In this document: positions 55,149-62,849 of the stretch, piece after piece
Position numbering within the stretch: position 1 is the stretch's first letter
Layout: every line of letters begins with the position of its first letter
DNA from: Subtercola sp. PAMC28395
GTDB lineage: Bacteria > Actinomycetota > Actinomycetes > Actinomycetales > Microbacteriaceae
Length of the DNA: 64,000 nucleotides
Direction: 5' to 3'
NCBI RefSeq assembly: GCF_018889995.1
Contig: NZ_CP076547.1
Span: 372,001 to 436,000 of the forward strand
Made by a program: the position numbers and the translations under genes
The notes under the pieces: model-generated
What the model saw: the letters and a program-made list of their open reading frames with translations, nothing else
What the model was told of the DNA's origin: nothing
Database searches by the model: none

Positions 55149-56123
55149 GTGTCTCCTGAACCAGAGTCCGCCGCGCAGCCCGCACCCTCAGCAGCACCGG
55201 CCAGAACGCCCGGGCCGGCGATCGTGATCGGCGAGGCGCTCACCGACATCGTCATCAGTCCGAACGGTGTCTCCGAGCACCCCGGCGGCTCGCCCATGAA
55301 CGTCGCCATCGGCCTGGCCCGGCTGGGCGACGCCGTCGAGTTGGTCACCCGCATCGGCAGCGATGCACGCGGCGGTGAACTGAAACGACACATCGAAGCC
55401 TCGGGCGTCGCTTTCTTTCCTGGCTCCATCATCGACGAGCCGACCTCGACGGGCACCGCCCTGCTCGACGAGTCCGGCGCAGCCACCTACGAGTTCGACA
55501 TTCGCTGGTCACTCGAATTCGTCGGAGAGCTGCCCGCAACCGCCCTCGTGCACACCGGTTCGATCGCCGCGTTCCTCACCCCTGGCGCGTCCGACGTCCG
55601 CCGCCTTCTTGCCGAGACACCCGTGGGCACGATCGTCACGTTCGACCCGAACATCCGCCCCTCGCTGCTCGGCTCCGTCGAGACAGCCCGGGCAACAGCA
55701 GAAGACCTGATGGCACTGTCGAACGTCGTGAAGCTCAGCGACGAGGACGCCGAATGGTTGTACCCAGCTCTGTCACCGTCCGAGGTACTCGGCCACATTC
55801 TCACGCTGGGGCCGGCGCTTGCGATCATGACCCGCGGGGCATCCGGTGCCCTGCTCGTCTCTGATCTCGCGACCCTCGACCTGCCCGGCAGGCGTGTGGT
55901 CGTGGCCGACACCATCGGCGCGGGCGACTCGTTCATGAGCGCGTCGATCCACACGCTGCTCCGGATGCTCGGCGAAGGCACCGCGCCCGAATCCCTCGTC
56001 GACGGCTCGGCCTTCACCGCCGAAACACTCACTCGCCTCGGCACCTTCGCCATCGACTGCGCCGCCATCACCGTGTCTCGCTCCGGCGCCAACCCTCCGA
56101 ATCTGGCCGACGTCTCCGCGTAG
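55149..56123 (+). CDS. PfkB-family sugar kinase (fructokinase-like)
   Basis: A 324-residue kinase from GTG 55149 (AAAGGA 9 bases upstream): N-terminal GEALTDIVIS, HPGGSPMNVAIGLARLG (signature 1) and VVADTIGAGDSFMSA (signature 2 with catalytic Asp). A Pro/Ala-rich N-terminal tail precedes the domain. It would phosphorylate the sugar brought in by the adjacent CUT2 system. Together with the single-domain ATPase this resembles the fructose set frcBCAK, which is the basis for a tentative fructose assignment. Confidence 0.9.
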   Translation: MSPEPESAAQPAPSAAPARTPGPAIVIGEALTDIVISPNGVSEHPGGSPMNVAIGLARLGDAVELVTRIGSDARGGELKRHIEASGVAFFPGSIIDEPTSTGTALLDESGAATYEFDIRWSLEFVGELPATALVHTGSIAAFLTPGASDVRRLLAETPVGTIVTFDPNIRPSLLGSVETARATAEDLMALSNVVKLSDEDAEWLYPALSPSEVLGHILTLGPALAIMTRGASGALLVSDLATLDLPGRRVVVADTIGAGDSFMSASIHTLLRMLGEGTAPESLVDGSAFTAETLTRLGTFAIDCAAITVSRSGANPPNLADVSA

Positions 56124-56128
56124 ACCCG

Positions 56129-56195
56129 ACTTTCGTCGGAGCAGAGGGAATCCGCCGACGCCAGCGCGGCGGACGCGCGCTCTTCCGCCGAAAGT
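56129..56195. repeat. Long hairpin, REP-like (copy 3)
   Basis: ACTTTCGTCGGA pairs with TCCGCCGAAAGT with one mismatch, enclosing TCCGCCG/CGGCGGA. It lies directly after the sugar-kinase stop and can also serve as its terminator. Confidence 0.6.
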
Positions 56196-56220
56196 GCTCC
56201 ACGAACTATAGACAGTGCCA

Positions 56221-56231
56221 CTATCGGATAG
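56221..56231. promoter_or_regulatory. Inverted repeat before the MerR gene
   Basis: CTATC-G-GATAG is a perfect short palindrome 15 bp before ATG 56246, in an AT-rich promoter stretch (TAAAGTATCTG). It may be the autoregulatory MerR site. Confidence 0.35.
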
Positions 56232-56245
56232 CTAAAGTATCTGTT

Positions 56246-56869
56246 ATGAGAATGGCGGAACTGAGTTCGGTGGCCGGGGTGCCGGTCGCGACCATCAAGT
56301 ACTACCTGCGGGAGGGGCTGCTGCAAGCGGGCGTCGCGAGCAGCCCCAACCAGGCGAGCTACGACGACGAGCACGTTCGCCGCTTGCGGCTCATTCGGGC
56401 ACTCCTCGACGTCGGCGGGCTGAGCATCCTGTCTGCCCGCGAGGTCATCGACTCGATCTACTCCGACTCCTCGCTCGCCGAGACGTTCGCGGTGGCGCAG
56501 AACACCGTCTCCGAAACCCTCGACGTCGAACAGATCGACCCCGAAGCCCTCCAGCGCATCGATGCTCTCGTCTCGGACTGGAAATACTTGCCCGCGAACC
56601 CCGGCCGCCTGGCTGCGGGACGGGTGCTCAGCACCTTCGACGCGGTGGGCCAGCGGGATGACCGGGGCTGGTTCGGCCGTTATAAGACTGCCGCACTGGT
56701 CGCCGCCGAGGCCGACCTCGACGAGATCGAAACGCGCCAGTCACGCGAATCCCAGGCCGAAACGGTGGTCGTCGGCACCGTTCTCGGCGACGCACTCTTC
56801 GCGGCTCTGCGCCGCATCGCCCAGGAGCACGTCACCCAGCAGCGCTATTCACCGGAAGGAACCGCGTGA
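56246..56869 (+). CDS. MerR family transcriptional regulator
   Basis: A 207-residue regulator with an N-terminal MerR winged helix (MRMAELSSVAGVPVATIKYY, then DDEHVRRLRLIRALLDVGGL). The C-terminal domain is helical and not of the metal-binding type. It overlaps the membrane protein gene by 4 bp, so it probably regulates the two-gene operon. Confidence 0.9.
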   Translation: MRMAELSSVAGVPVATIKYYLREGLLQAGVASSPNQASYDDEHVRRLRLIRALLDVGGLSILSAREVIDSIYSDSSLAETFAVAQNTVSETLDVEQIDPEALQRIDALVSDWKYLPANPGRLAAGRVLSTFDAVGQRDDRGWFGRYKTAALVAAEADLDEIETRQSRESQAETVVVGTVLGDALFAALRRIAQEHVTQQRYSPEGTA

Positions 56870-57765
56870 TCACCATGACCGATCTTCACTCCGCTACCCA
56901 CTCCCCATCGACCACACTCCGGAACGCGGCCCTGCGTCGGGTCACCTGGCACAGGCCTCTTCTCGTGGTGTCGCTGGCCATGGCTGCACTCGCCGTCTGG
57001 TCCTTTGTCGGGATCTTCGTCGATCCACGAATCATCACGGGGGCTGCCCTCTGGGCGAAGCCGTTCAAGTTCGCCGTCTCGGTCTTCGTCTACTCCCTCT
57101 CCCTCTCGTGGCTCATCGGATTGGTGAAGGGTTCACGACGGGTTCAGCGCGTCGCCTGGTGGGCAGGAACGACTGCTGCCGTCTTCCTGGCCGTCGAGAT
57201 CGTGATCATCGTTGCGGCCGCCGCCGCCGACACCACGAGCCATTTCAACGTGTCGACCCCACTGCAGACTGCCGTCTGGGCGGTGATGGCGGTCTCGATC
57301 GTCGTCGTCTGGAGCGCGGCGGTTCCCGTCGCCGTGCTGCTGTTCCGCAGCGACCTCGGCGACGCAGCCCGCACCCTCGCCATCCGCTCCGGCCTGATCA
57401 TCGCCCTCATCGGGATGGGACTCGCCTTTCTGATGACAAGCCCGACGGCAGCGCAGCTGGCGGACTACCACGGCATCGTCGGCGCACACACGGTCGGCCT
57501 GCCAGACGGCGGCCCCGGCCTGCCGCTGCTCGGATGGAGCACCGTGGGCGGCGACCTGCGGATTCCCCACTTCGTCGGGATGCACGCTCTGCAGATCATC
57601 CCGCTGATTGCAGCTGCGCTCGAACTACTCTCTACGCGGATTCGGGCGCTTCTATCGCCGGGCACTCGGCTCGCCGTCATGCGCGTCGTGGTGGTCGCCT
57701 ACCTCGCCACTCTCGTCTTCGTCACCTGGGAGGCACTGGCAGGAATTCCCCTCATCCGGCTCTGA
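56866..57765 (+). CDS. Seven-to-eight-helix membrane protein of unknown function
   Basis: A 299-residue protein from GTG 56866 (ATG 56875 is also possible) with about seven transmembrane helices and short loops; no cofactor motif was recognised. Landmark segments are KPFKFAVSVFVYSLSLSWL and TVGLPDGGPGLPLLGWST. It is coupled to the MerR regulator. It resembles uncharacterised actinobacterial membrane proteins next to MerR genes; no function can be assigned. Confidence 0.75.
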   Translation: MITMTDLHSATHSPSTTLRNAALRRVTWHRPLLVVSLAMAALAVWSFVGIFVDPRIITGAALWAKPFKFAVSVFVYSLSLSWLIGLVKGSRRVQRVAWWAGTTAAVFLAVEIVIIVAAAAADTTSHFNVSTPLQTAVWAVMAVSIVVVWSAAVPVAVLLFRSDLGDAARTLAIRSGLIIALIGMGLAFLMTSPTAAQLADYHGIVGAHTVGLPDGGPGLPLLGWSTVGGDLRIPHFVGMHALQIIPLIAAALELLSTRIRALLSPGTRLAVMRVVVVAYLATLVFVTWEALAGIPLIRL

Positions 57766-57801
57766 CACCCGTTGGCACGTGCTAAACCTCGGCCTTGGTG
57801 A

Positions 57802-57866
57802 GAACGGGCGGAGCTGGGCCGACGTCCGCCACATATCCCGGGGTATCGGCCCTCCTCCGCCCGTTC
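57802..57866. repeat. Long hairpin, REP-like (copy 4)
   Basis: GAACGGGCGGAG (57802-57813) pairs perfectly with CTCCGCCCGTTC (57855-57866), and an inner GGGCCGA/TCGGCCC pair extends it. It lies between the membrane protein gene and the monooxygenase. Confidence 0.65.
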
Positions 57867-58026
57867 GACTGTCGGGCCGTGGGGGTTGTCGAGGATGCGC
57901 GCTCACGTCGCCCCACCGCAGCAAACCCTGCGCTGCGGAGGCCGTGCGGACTGTCTGCGCGGGGGAATGTGACGCTTTGTGGCAGCCGAGCGAGCAGCGC
58001 ACGCGGATCTCACGCACTATAGCCTC

Positions 58027-59406
58027 ATGACCCGACAGATTCGTTTCAACGCCTTCGACATGAACTGTGTCGCCCACCAGTCCTCAGGAATGTGGCGACA
58101 CCCGCAGGACCAGTCGTGGCGTTACAAGCAGATCTCCTACTGGACCGAGCTCGCGAAGCTCCTCGAACGCGGCAAGTTCGACGGCATCTTCATCGCCGAC
58201 GTGCTGGGCACGTACGACGTGTACGGCGGATCGAACGAGGCCGCCATCCGTCACGGAGCCCAGGTTCCGGTCAACGATCCGATCCTCCTGGTGTCTGCCA
58301 TGGCCGCGGTCACCGAGAACCTCGGCTTCGGCATCACCGCCGGCACGGCCTACGAGCATCCGTACCCGTTCGCCCGCCGCATGTCGACCCTCGACCACCT
58401 CACAAACGGCCGTGTCGGCTGGAACGTCGTGACAGGGTACCTGCCGAGCGCTGCCCGCAACATGGGCCACGACGACCAGCTCGAGCACGATGAGCGCTAC
58501 GACGTCGCCGACGAGTACCTCGAGGTGCTGTACAAGCTCTGGGAAGGCTCGTGGGAGGATGACGCCGTCATTCGCGACCGCGAGTCAGGTGTCTTCACCG
58601 ACCCGAGCAAGGTGCACGAGATCGGGCACTACGGCACGCACTTCACGGTTCCGGGCATCCACCTCTCTGAGCCGTCGACCCAGCGCACACCGGTGATCTA
58701 CCAGGCCGGGGCCTCGCCCCGCGGCATCGAGTTCGCGGCAGGCAATGCTGAGGCGATCTTCGTGGCGTCGTCGACGAAGGCCGGGCTGAAGGAGACCGTC
58801 GGCAAGATCCGCGATGCCCTCGAATTGGCCGGTCGCGACCGCTACAGCGCAAAGATCTACACGCTGCTCACGATCATCGTCGACGAGACGACCGAGAAGG
58901 CCAAGGCCAAGCACGCCGACTACCTCAGCTACGCCAGCGAAGAGGGCGCGCTCGTCTTCATGTCGGGCTGGATGGGCATCGACCTGTCGCAATACGACCT
59001 CGACGAGCCGATCGGCAACGTCAAGAGCAACGCGATCCAGTCGACCGTCGCCAACTTCCAGGCCGCGAACGAAGACGGCAGCGAGTGGAAGGTGCGCGAC
59101 ATCGCCAAGCTCGGTGCGATCGGCGGCCTCGGCCCGTTCGTCGTCGGCTCGCCCTCAGAGGTCGCCGACCACCTGCAGGAATGGGTCGAAGACACCGACG
59201 TCGACGGGTTCAACCTCGCCTACGCGATCACGCCCGGTACCTTCGAAGACGTCGTCGAGTTCGTCATTCCCGAGCTTCAGAAGCGCGGCGCCTATCAGAC
59301 GGACTACGTCGAGGGCACCCTGCGCAACAAGCTGCACGGTCGCGGCGACCGCCTGCCCGAAGAGCACCTCGGTGCCCAGTATCGCGTCGGGGTGCCTGTC
59401 ACGTGA
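58027..59406 (+). CDS. FMN-dependent monooxygenase, NtaA/SnaA/DszA family
   Basis: A 459-residue luciferase-like flavin monooxygenase from ATG 58027, which follows a TATAGC box closely and has no ribosome site. Landmarks are MTRQIRFNAFDMNCVAHQSS, GWNVVTGYLP, MGHDDQLEHDERYDVADEYL and QAGASPRGIEFAAGNAEAIF. The family oxidises chelators, organosulfur compounds and other small molecules with reduced FMN. Its stop overlaps the metN-like start (GTGA), so it is one operon with the transporter, which suggests that the imported compound is its substrate, perhaps an organosulfur source. Confidence 0.92.
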   Translation: MTRQIRFNAFDMNCVAHQSSGMWRHPQDQSWRYKQISYWTELAKLLERGKFDGIFIADVLGTYDVYGGSNEAAIRHGAQVPVNDPILLVSAMAAVTENLGFGITAGTAYEHPYPFARRMSTLDHLTNGRVGWNVVTGYLPSAARNMGHDDQLEHDERYDVADEYLEVLYKLWEGSWEDDAVIRDRESGVFTDPSKVHEIGHYGTHFTVPGIHLSEPSTQRTPVIYQAGASPRGIEFAAGNAEAIFVASSTKAGLKETVGKIRDALELAGRDRYSAKIYTLLTIIVDETTEKAKAKHADYLSYASEEGALVFMSGWMGIDLSQYDLDEPIGNVKSNAIQSTVANFQAANEDGSEWKVRDIAKLGAIGGLGPFVVGSPSEVADHLQEWVEDTDVDGFNLAYAITPGTFEDVVEFVIPELQKRGAYQTDYVEGTLRNKLHGRGDRLPEEHLGAQYRVGVPVT

Positions 59407-60503
59407 TCACTCTCGAGAAGCTGACGAAGGTCTACGGTCACGGCGACACTGCCGTGACCGTGCTCGACAACCTCGACTTCAGCGTGGCTCCTGGCGAGAT
59501 CTTCGCCGTCGTGGGCCCGAGTGGAGCGGGCAAGAGCACTCTGGCGCAGTGCGTCAACCTTCTCGAGCGCCCCACCTCCGGCTCTGTCGTGGTGAACGGC
59601 GAGAACCTGTCGCAGCTGAGCGAGGCGCAGTTGCGCGCCGCACGCCGCCGCATCGGCACCGTCTTCCAGTCCGACGGGCTGTTCAGCCGCCGCACGGCAG
59701 CCGACAACATCGCCCTGCCGCTCAGCTATCTCGGCGTCACCCGCCGGGACTCGAAGAAGCGTGTCGCCGAATTGCTCGACCGTGTCGGGCTTTCTGCACG
59801 CGCTGACTACTTTCCGCACCAGCTCTCGGGCGGCCAGCGCCAGCGCGTGGGTATCGCCCGGGCTCTCGCCCTGAAGCCGACGGTTCTGCTGGCCGATGAA
59901 GCCACCTCCGGCCTCGACCCCGAATCGACAACCTCGATCACCTCGCTGCTGAAAGAGCTGCGCGACGACCTCGGCCTCTCCATTCTTTTCATCACCCACG
60001 AGATGCAGACGGTGTTGCAGGTCGCCGACTCCGTCGCCCGCCTCGACCACGGCCACATCGTCGAATCGGGCCGCGTCGTCGACCTGCTGCGCGACCCGAA
60101 TTCTGAACTCGGCAGGGCCCTCAACCCGGCGAAACCCGCCCTCGACGCCGGCATCGACGAGACCACCTGGTTCGTCAGCTACACCTCGGCCGGGGTTCCC
60201 TCGGACTGGGTCACTCGCCTCTCGAACGAACTGTCGACCCCCGTCTCTCTGCTCGGTGCGTCGATCGAGACCATCAACGGGGCCATCGTCGGGCACGCCA
60301 GCGTGGGGCTCCGCGCCTCGAGCCAGCAGGCTGTCATCGACGCTGCCCGGCGGCTGGGTCTGGATGCCCGGCTCACGCCTGCCGAATCGCCGGTCGAGCA
60401 CGCCGAAGGCCGGGTCGGAACCCCCGCGCACGAGGACGAGGTTTCGCTACGCAGCTCGGCTGCGGCTCGCGCAGCGGATTCCGAGAAGGAGTTCGCCGCA
60501 TGA
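59403..60503 (+). CDS. metN: MetN-type ABC transporter ATPase
   Basis: A 366-residue ATPase from GTG 59403: Walker A GPSGAGKS, Q-loop VFQSDGLFSRR, signature LSGGQRQRVGIARAL, Walker B VLLADEATSGLD and a C-terminal NIL domain (about residues 255-330), which is the regulatory ligand domain of methionine importers. The long upstream open frame is a shadow of the monooxygenase gene. It probably powers uptake of methionine or a related sulfur compound. Confidence 0.9.
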   Translation: MITLEKLTKVYGHGDTAVTVLDNLDFSVAPGEIFAVVGPSGAGKSTLAQCVNLLERPTSGSVVVNGENLSQLSEAQLRAARRRIGTVFQSDGLFSRRTAADNIALPLSYLGVTRRDSKKRVAELLDRVGLSARADYFPHQLSGGQRQRVGIARALALKPTVLLADEATSGLDPESTTSITSLLKELRDDLGLSILFITHEMQTVLQVADSVARLDHGHIVESGRVVDLLRDPNSELGRALNPAKPALDAGIDETTWFVSYTSAGVPSDWVTRLSNELSTPVSLLGASIETINGAIVGHASVGLRASSQQAVIDAARRLGLDARLTPAESPVEHAEGRVGTPAHEDEVSLRSSAAARAADSEKEFAA

Positions 60504-61282
60504 GCGCCGCGACTCTCGCGAGCGCCGTGCTCGCCAACAACGACGTGCCACTCGCGCAGATCCCGGCACTCGTACTGCCCGCGCTCGGCGAGACACTGAT
60601 CATGGTGGGCATCGTGATGGCGATCGTGGTCGTCGTCGGCGTGCCACTCGGGGCGATCATCCACAATCTCGCCCGTGACGGTCTCTTTCCGAACCCTGCC
60701 CTGCACAGCGCGCTGAGCTGGATCGTGAGTGTCGGGCGGTCGCTGCCGTTCCTGATCCTGATGGTCGCGATCATTCCGTTCACCCGGCTCATCACGGGCA
60801 CGAACATCGGTATCGCGGCTGCCGTGGTGCCGATGTCGGTCGCGGGCATCGCGTTCTTCACCCGCATCGTCGAGAACTCGCTGCGCAGTGTTCCGCCGTC
60901 GCTGGTGAAGGTCGCGAAGGCCTCAGGTGGCTCGAGCTTCCAGATCATCCGCACGGCGCAGCTCGGTGAAGCGGTGCCGTCGCTCATCGGTGGACTCACA
61001 ATCAACACCATCGCCATGATCGAGTACTCAGCGATCGCGGGAACGATCGGCGCCGGGGGCATCGGTTACGTCGCCATCACCTACGGGTACCAGCGCTTCG
61101 ACAACCAGGTCATGCTCGCCACGATCATCATCCTCGTCGCTCTCGTCGCGGCGGTGCAGCTGGTCGGCGACGCTCTCGTGCGCCTCACCACCCCGCACAG
61201 CTCGACGGCCAGCGATCGCCGCTTCGCCCGCAGGGTCGCCCGCATCGATATCGAGGCTGCAAATGCTGCGTCGCCCGTCTGA
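60500..61282 (+). CDS. metI: MetI-type ABC transporter permease
   Basis: A 260-residue permease with five helices, the start overlapping the metN stop by 4 bp. The MetI signature is clear: SVGRSLPFLILMVAIIPFTR, the EAA-like NSLRSVPPSLVKVAKASGGS and IEYSAIAGTIGAGGIGYVAI. It is full length for the family, with a short N-terminal extension. Confidence 0.93.
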   Translation: MSAATLASAVLANNDVPLAQIPALVLPALGETLIMVGIVMAIVVVVGVPLGAIIHNLARDGLFPNPALHSALSWIVSVGRSLPFLILMVAIIPFTRLITGTNIGIAAAVVPMSVAGIAFFTRIVENSLRSVPPSLVKVAKASGGSSFQIIRTAQLGEAVPSLIGGLTINTIAMIEYSAIAGTIGAGGIGYVAITYGYQRFDNQVMLATIIILVALVAAVQLVGDALVRLTTPHSSTASDRRFARRVARIDIEAANAASPV

Positions 61283-61336
61283 GCGCGCGATTGTCGTGAC
61301 CTCATCACGATGTCGCCCGTCCCACCTGATGCTCTA

Positions 61337-61355
61337 GCGGTCGCTCACCGACCGC
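61337..61355 (+). terminator. Hairpin between metI and metQ
   Basis: GCGGTCG-CTCAC-CGACCGC (7-bp perfect stem) sits 54 bp after the metI stop. A second inverted repeat, CGTGCAG-C-CTGCACG, follows at 61392-61406. The 215-bp gap may hold a partial terminator and a separate promoter for metQ. Confidence 0.5.
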
Positions 61356-61497
61356 CATCCCCCGCAACGGAACAGTCCACTCGGCCCGGCGCGTGCAGCC
61401 TGCACGTGCTCCTGCGTGCTGACTATTCCGTGTCGCTCCACCCCACCCCAATCCTTACCCTCCTGTAAACCACAGCAGCCCGAAAGGCACTACAGCC

Positions 61498-62412
61498 ATG
61501 TCTGAAACACCCTCCACCACCCCCTCGGCCGCCGAAACCGGCCACGGATTCGAACTCAAGAAGCGCAAGAAGTGGCCCTGGATCGCCGGTGGGGCGATCG
61601 TGGTCGTCGGCGTCGTCGCCGCGGTCACCATCCCCCTGCTCAGCCCCTCGGCTTCGGCCAACAACACCGCCGGAGCGACCCTCTACGTCGCCACCGCAGA
61701 GGGCAACGCCTCTGAGCAGGCCCTGGTGAACTTCGTCGCGGCCAACGTCGCCCCGAAGTACGGCATCAAGGTCGAGTTCAAGGGCCTCTCCGACAGCAAC
61801 ACGATCAACCGCGCCGTGAGCGACGGCGAAGTTGCGGCGACGGTCTACCAGCACAAGCTCTGGCTCGGCCAGGTTCTCGAGGCGAACCCCGACTTCAAGG
61901 AGGAGGCGGCAACGCCCGTCTTCCGCTGGGGCTTCGGGCTCTGGAGCGACAAGTACACCGACGTCAGCCAGATCCCCGAGGGCGGCACCATCTCGCTGTA
62001 CTCCGACCCGGCCAACGAGGCGCAGGGCCTCTGGATCCTCGACAGCGCGGGTCTCATCACGCTGAAGCCCGGTACCGGCAAGGGCACCGCGACGCAGGCC
62101 GACATCGCCACCAACCCGAAGAACCTGAAGTTCACCCTGCTCGACTTCGCGGCGCAGTCACGCGCCCTGCCAGACCTCGACGCGGCCGTGGGCTACACCG
62201 AGTACTACCTCGCCGCGAACATCCCGATCGAGAAGCAGATCTTCGCACCCCAGGCTCCCGACGAGTTCGCCGGCCAGCTCACCATCGGCTCCAACTTCGC
62301 CAACAGCGACAACATCAAGAAGCTGGTCGCCGCGTTCCAGGACCCGGCCGTGCAGACGTTCCTCGCCACCGACCCTTCGGTGAAGAGCATTCTGCTCCCG
62401 CTCAGCCAGTAA
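61498..62412 (+). CDS. metQ: MetQ/NlpA-type substrate-binding protein, membrane-anchored
   Basis: A 304-residue NlpA-family binding protein: the ATLYVATAEGN strand, then SDGEVAATVYQHKLWL, FRWGFGLWSDKY and GYTEYYLAANIP. The N-terminus is 26 polar residues, a KKRKK cluster and one helix (about 27-48). There is no lipobox cysteine, so it appears to be tethered by an uncleaved helix rather than by a lipid. It is the binding subunit for the MetNI pair. Confidence 0.88.
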   Translation: MSETPSTTPSAAETGHGFELKKRKKWPWIAGGAIVVVGVVAAVTIPLLSPSASANNTAGATLYVATAEGNASEQALVNFVAANVAPKYGIKVEFKGLSDSNTINRAVSDGEVAATVYQHKLWLGQVLEANPDFKEEAATPVFRWGFGLWSDKYTDVSQIPEGGTISLYSDPANEAQGLWILDSAGLITLKPGTGKGTATQADIATNPKNLKFTLLDFAAQSRALPDLDAAVGYTEYYLAANIPIEKQIFAPQAPDEFAGQLTIGSNFANSDNIKKLVAAFQDPAVQTFLATDPSVKSILLPLSQ

Positions 62413-62430
62413 CACTCTCGCAACCCGAGT

Positions 62431-62477
62431 GCGGGGTGTGCGTCACGGCCACAGCCGGCCGTACGCCCCGCCTTTTT
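62431..62477 (+). terminator. Rho-independent terminator after metQ
   Basis: GCGGGGTGTGCG (62431-62442) pairs with CGTACGCCCCGC (62460-62471) with two G-U pairs, followed by CTTTTTG. It is the strongest terminator in the region. Confidence 0.85.
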
Positions 62478-62564
62478 GCGCTCCACGTCTCTCTTCGCGT
62501 CTCTCCACGCGTGATCCGAGGCGGTTCGGGCAGCTGACCCTATTCCCGTCCTAGGCTGGGAAGC

Positions 62565-62849
62565 ATGGCACGCGAACTCATCCACGACACGGAGCGCCAC
62601 CGCTACGAGCTTCGCCTCGACGGCGCCCTCGCCAGCGCAGCCGACTACATCGAGCGGGCAGACAGCATCTCGTTCACCCACACGTTCACCGACCCGAAGC
62701 TCCGGGGCCAGGGGCTGGCCGGCGAAGTCGTCGCCTTCGCAATGGATGACGTCGAGCACAGCTCGACGCTCCGCGTCATTCCGATGTGCTGGTACGTCGG
62801 CCAATGGTTCGACGAGCATCCGGAGCGCCAGGCGCTGCTTACCCGCTGA
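62565..62849 (+). CDS. GNAT-like N-acetyltransferase (YjdJ type)
   Basis: A 94-residue single-domain protein: YELRLDGALASAADYIERAD, ISFTHTFTDPKLRGQGLAGE (acetyl-CoA loop with RGQG) and VIPMCWYVGQWFDEHPE at the C-terminus. This matches the small YjdJ/GNAT class, whose substrates are unknown. The stop overlaps the convergent ATPase gene by 11 bp. Confidence 0.9.
   Translation: MARELIHDTERHRYELRLDGALASAADYIERADSISFTHTFTDPKLRGQGLAGEVVAFAMDDVEHSSTLRVIPMCWYVGQWFDEHPERQALLTR

Noticed and set aside
57867..58026. Possible SAM-type riboswitch before the monooxygenase-met operon
   Set aside because: No conserved SAM-I, SAM-II or SAM-IV core could be recognised, and a -10 box lies immediately before the ATG, leaving no leader for a riboswitch.
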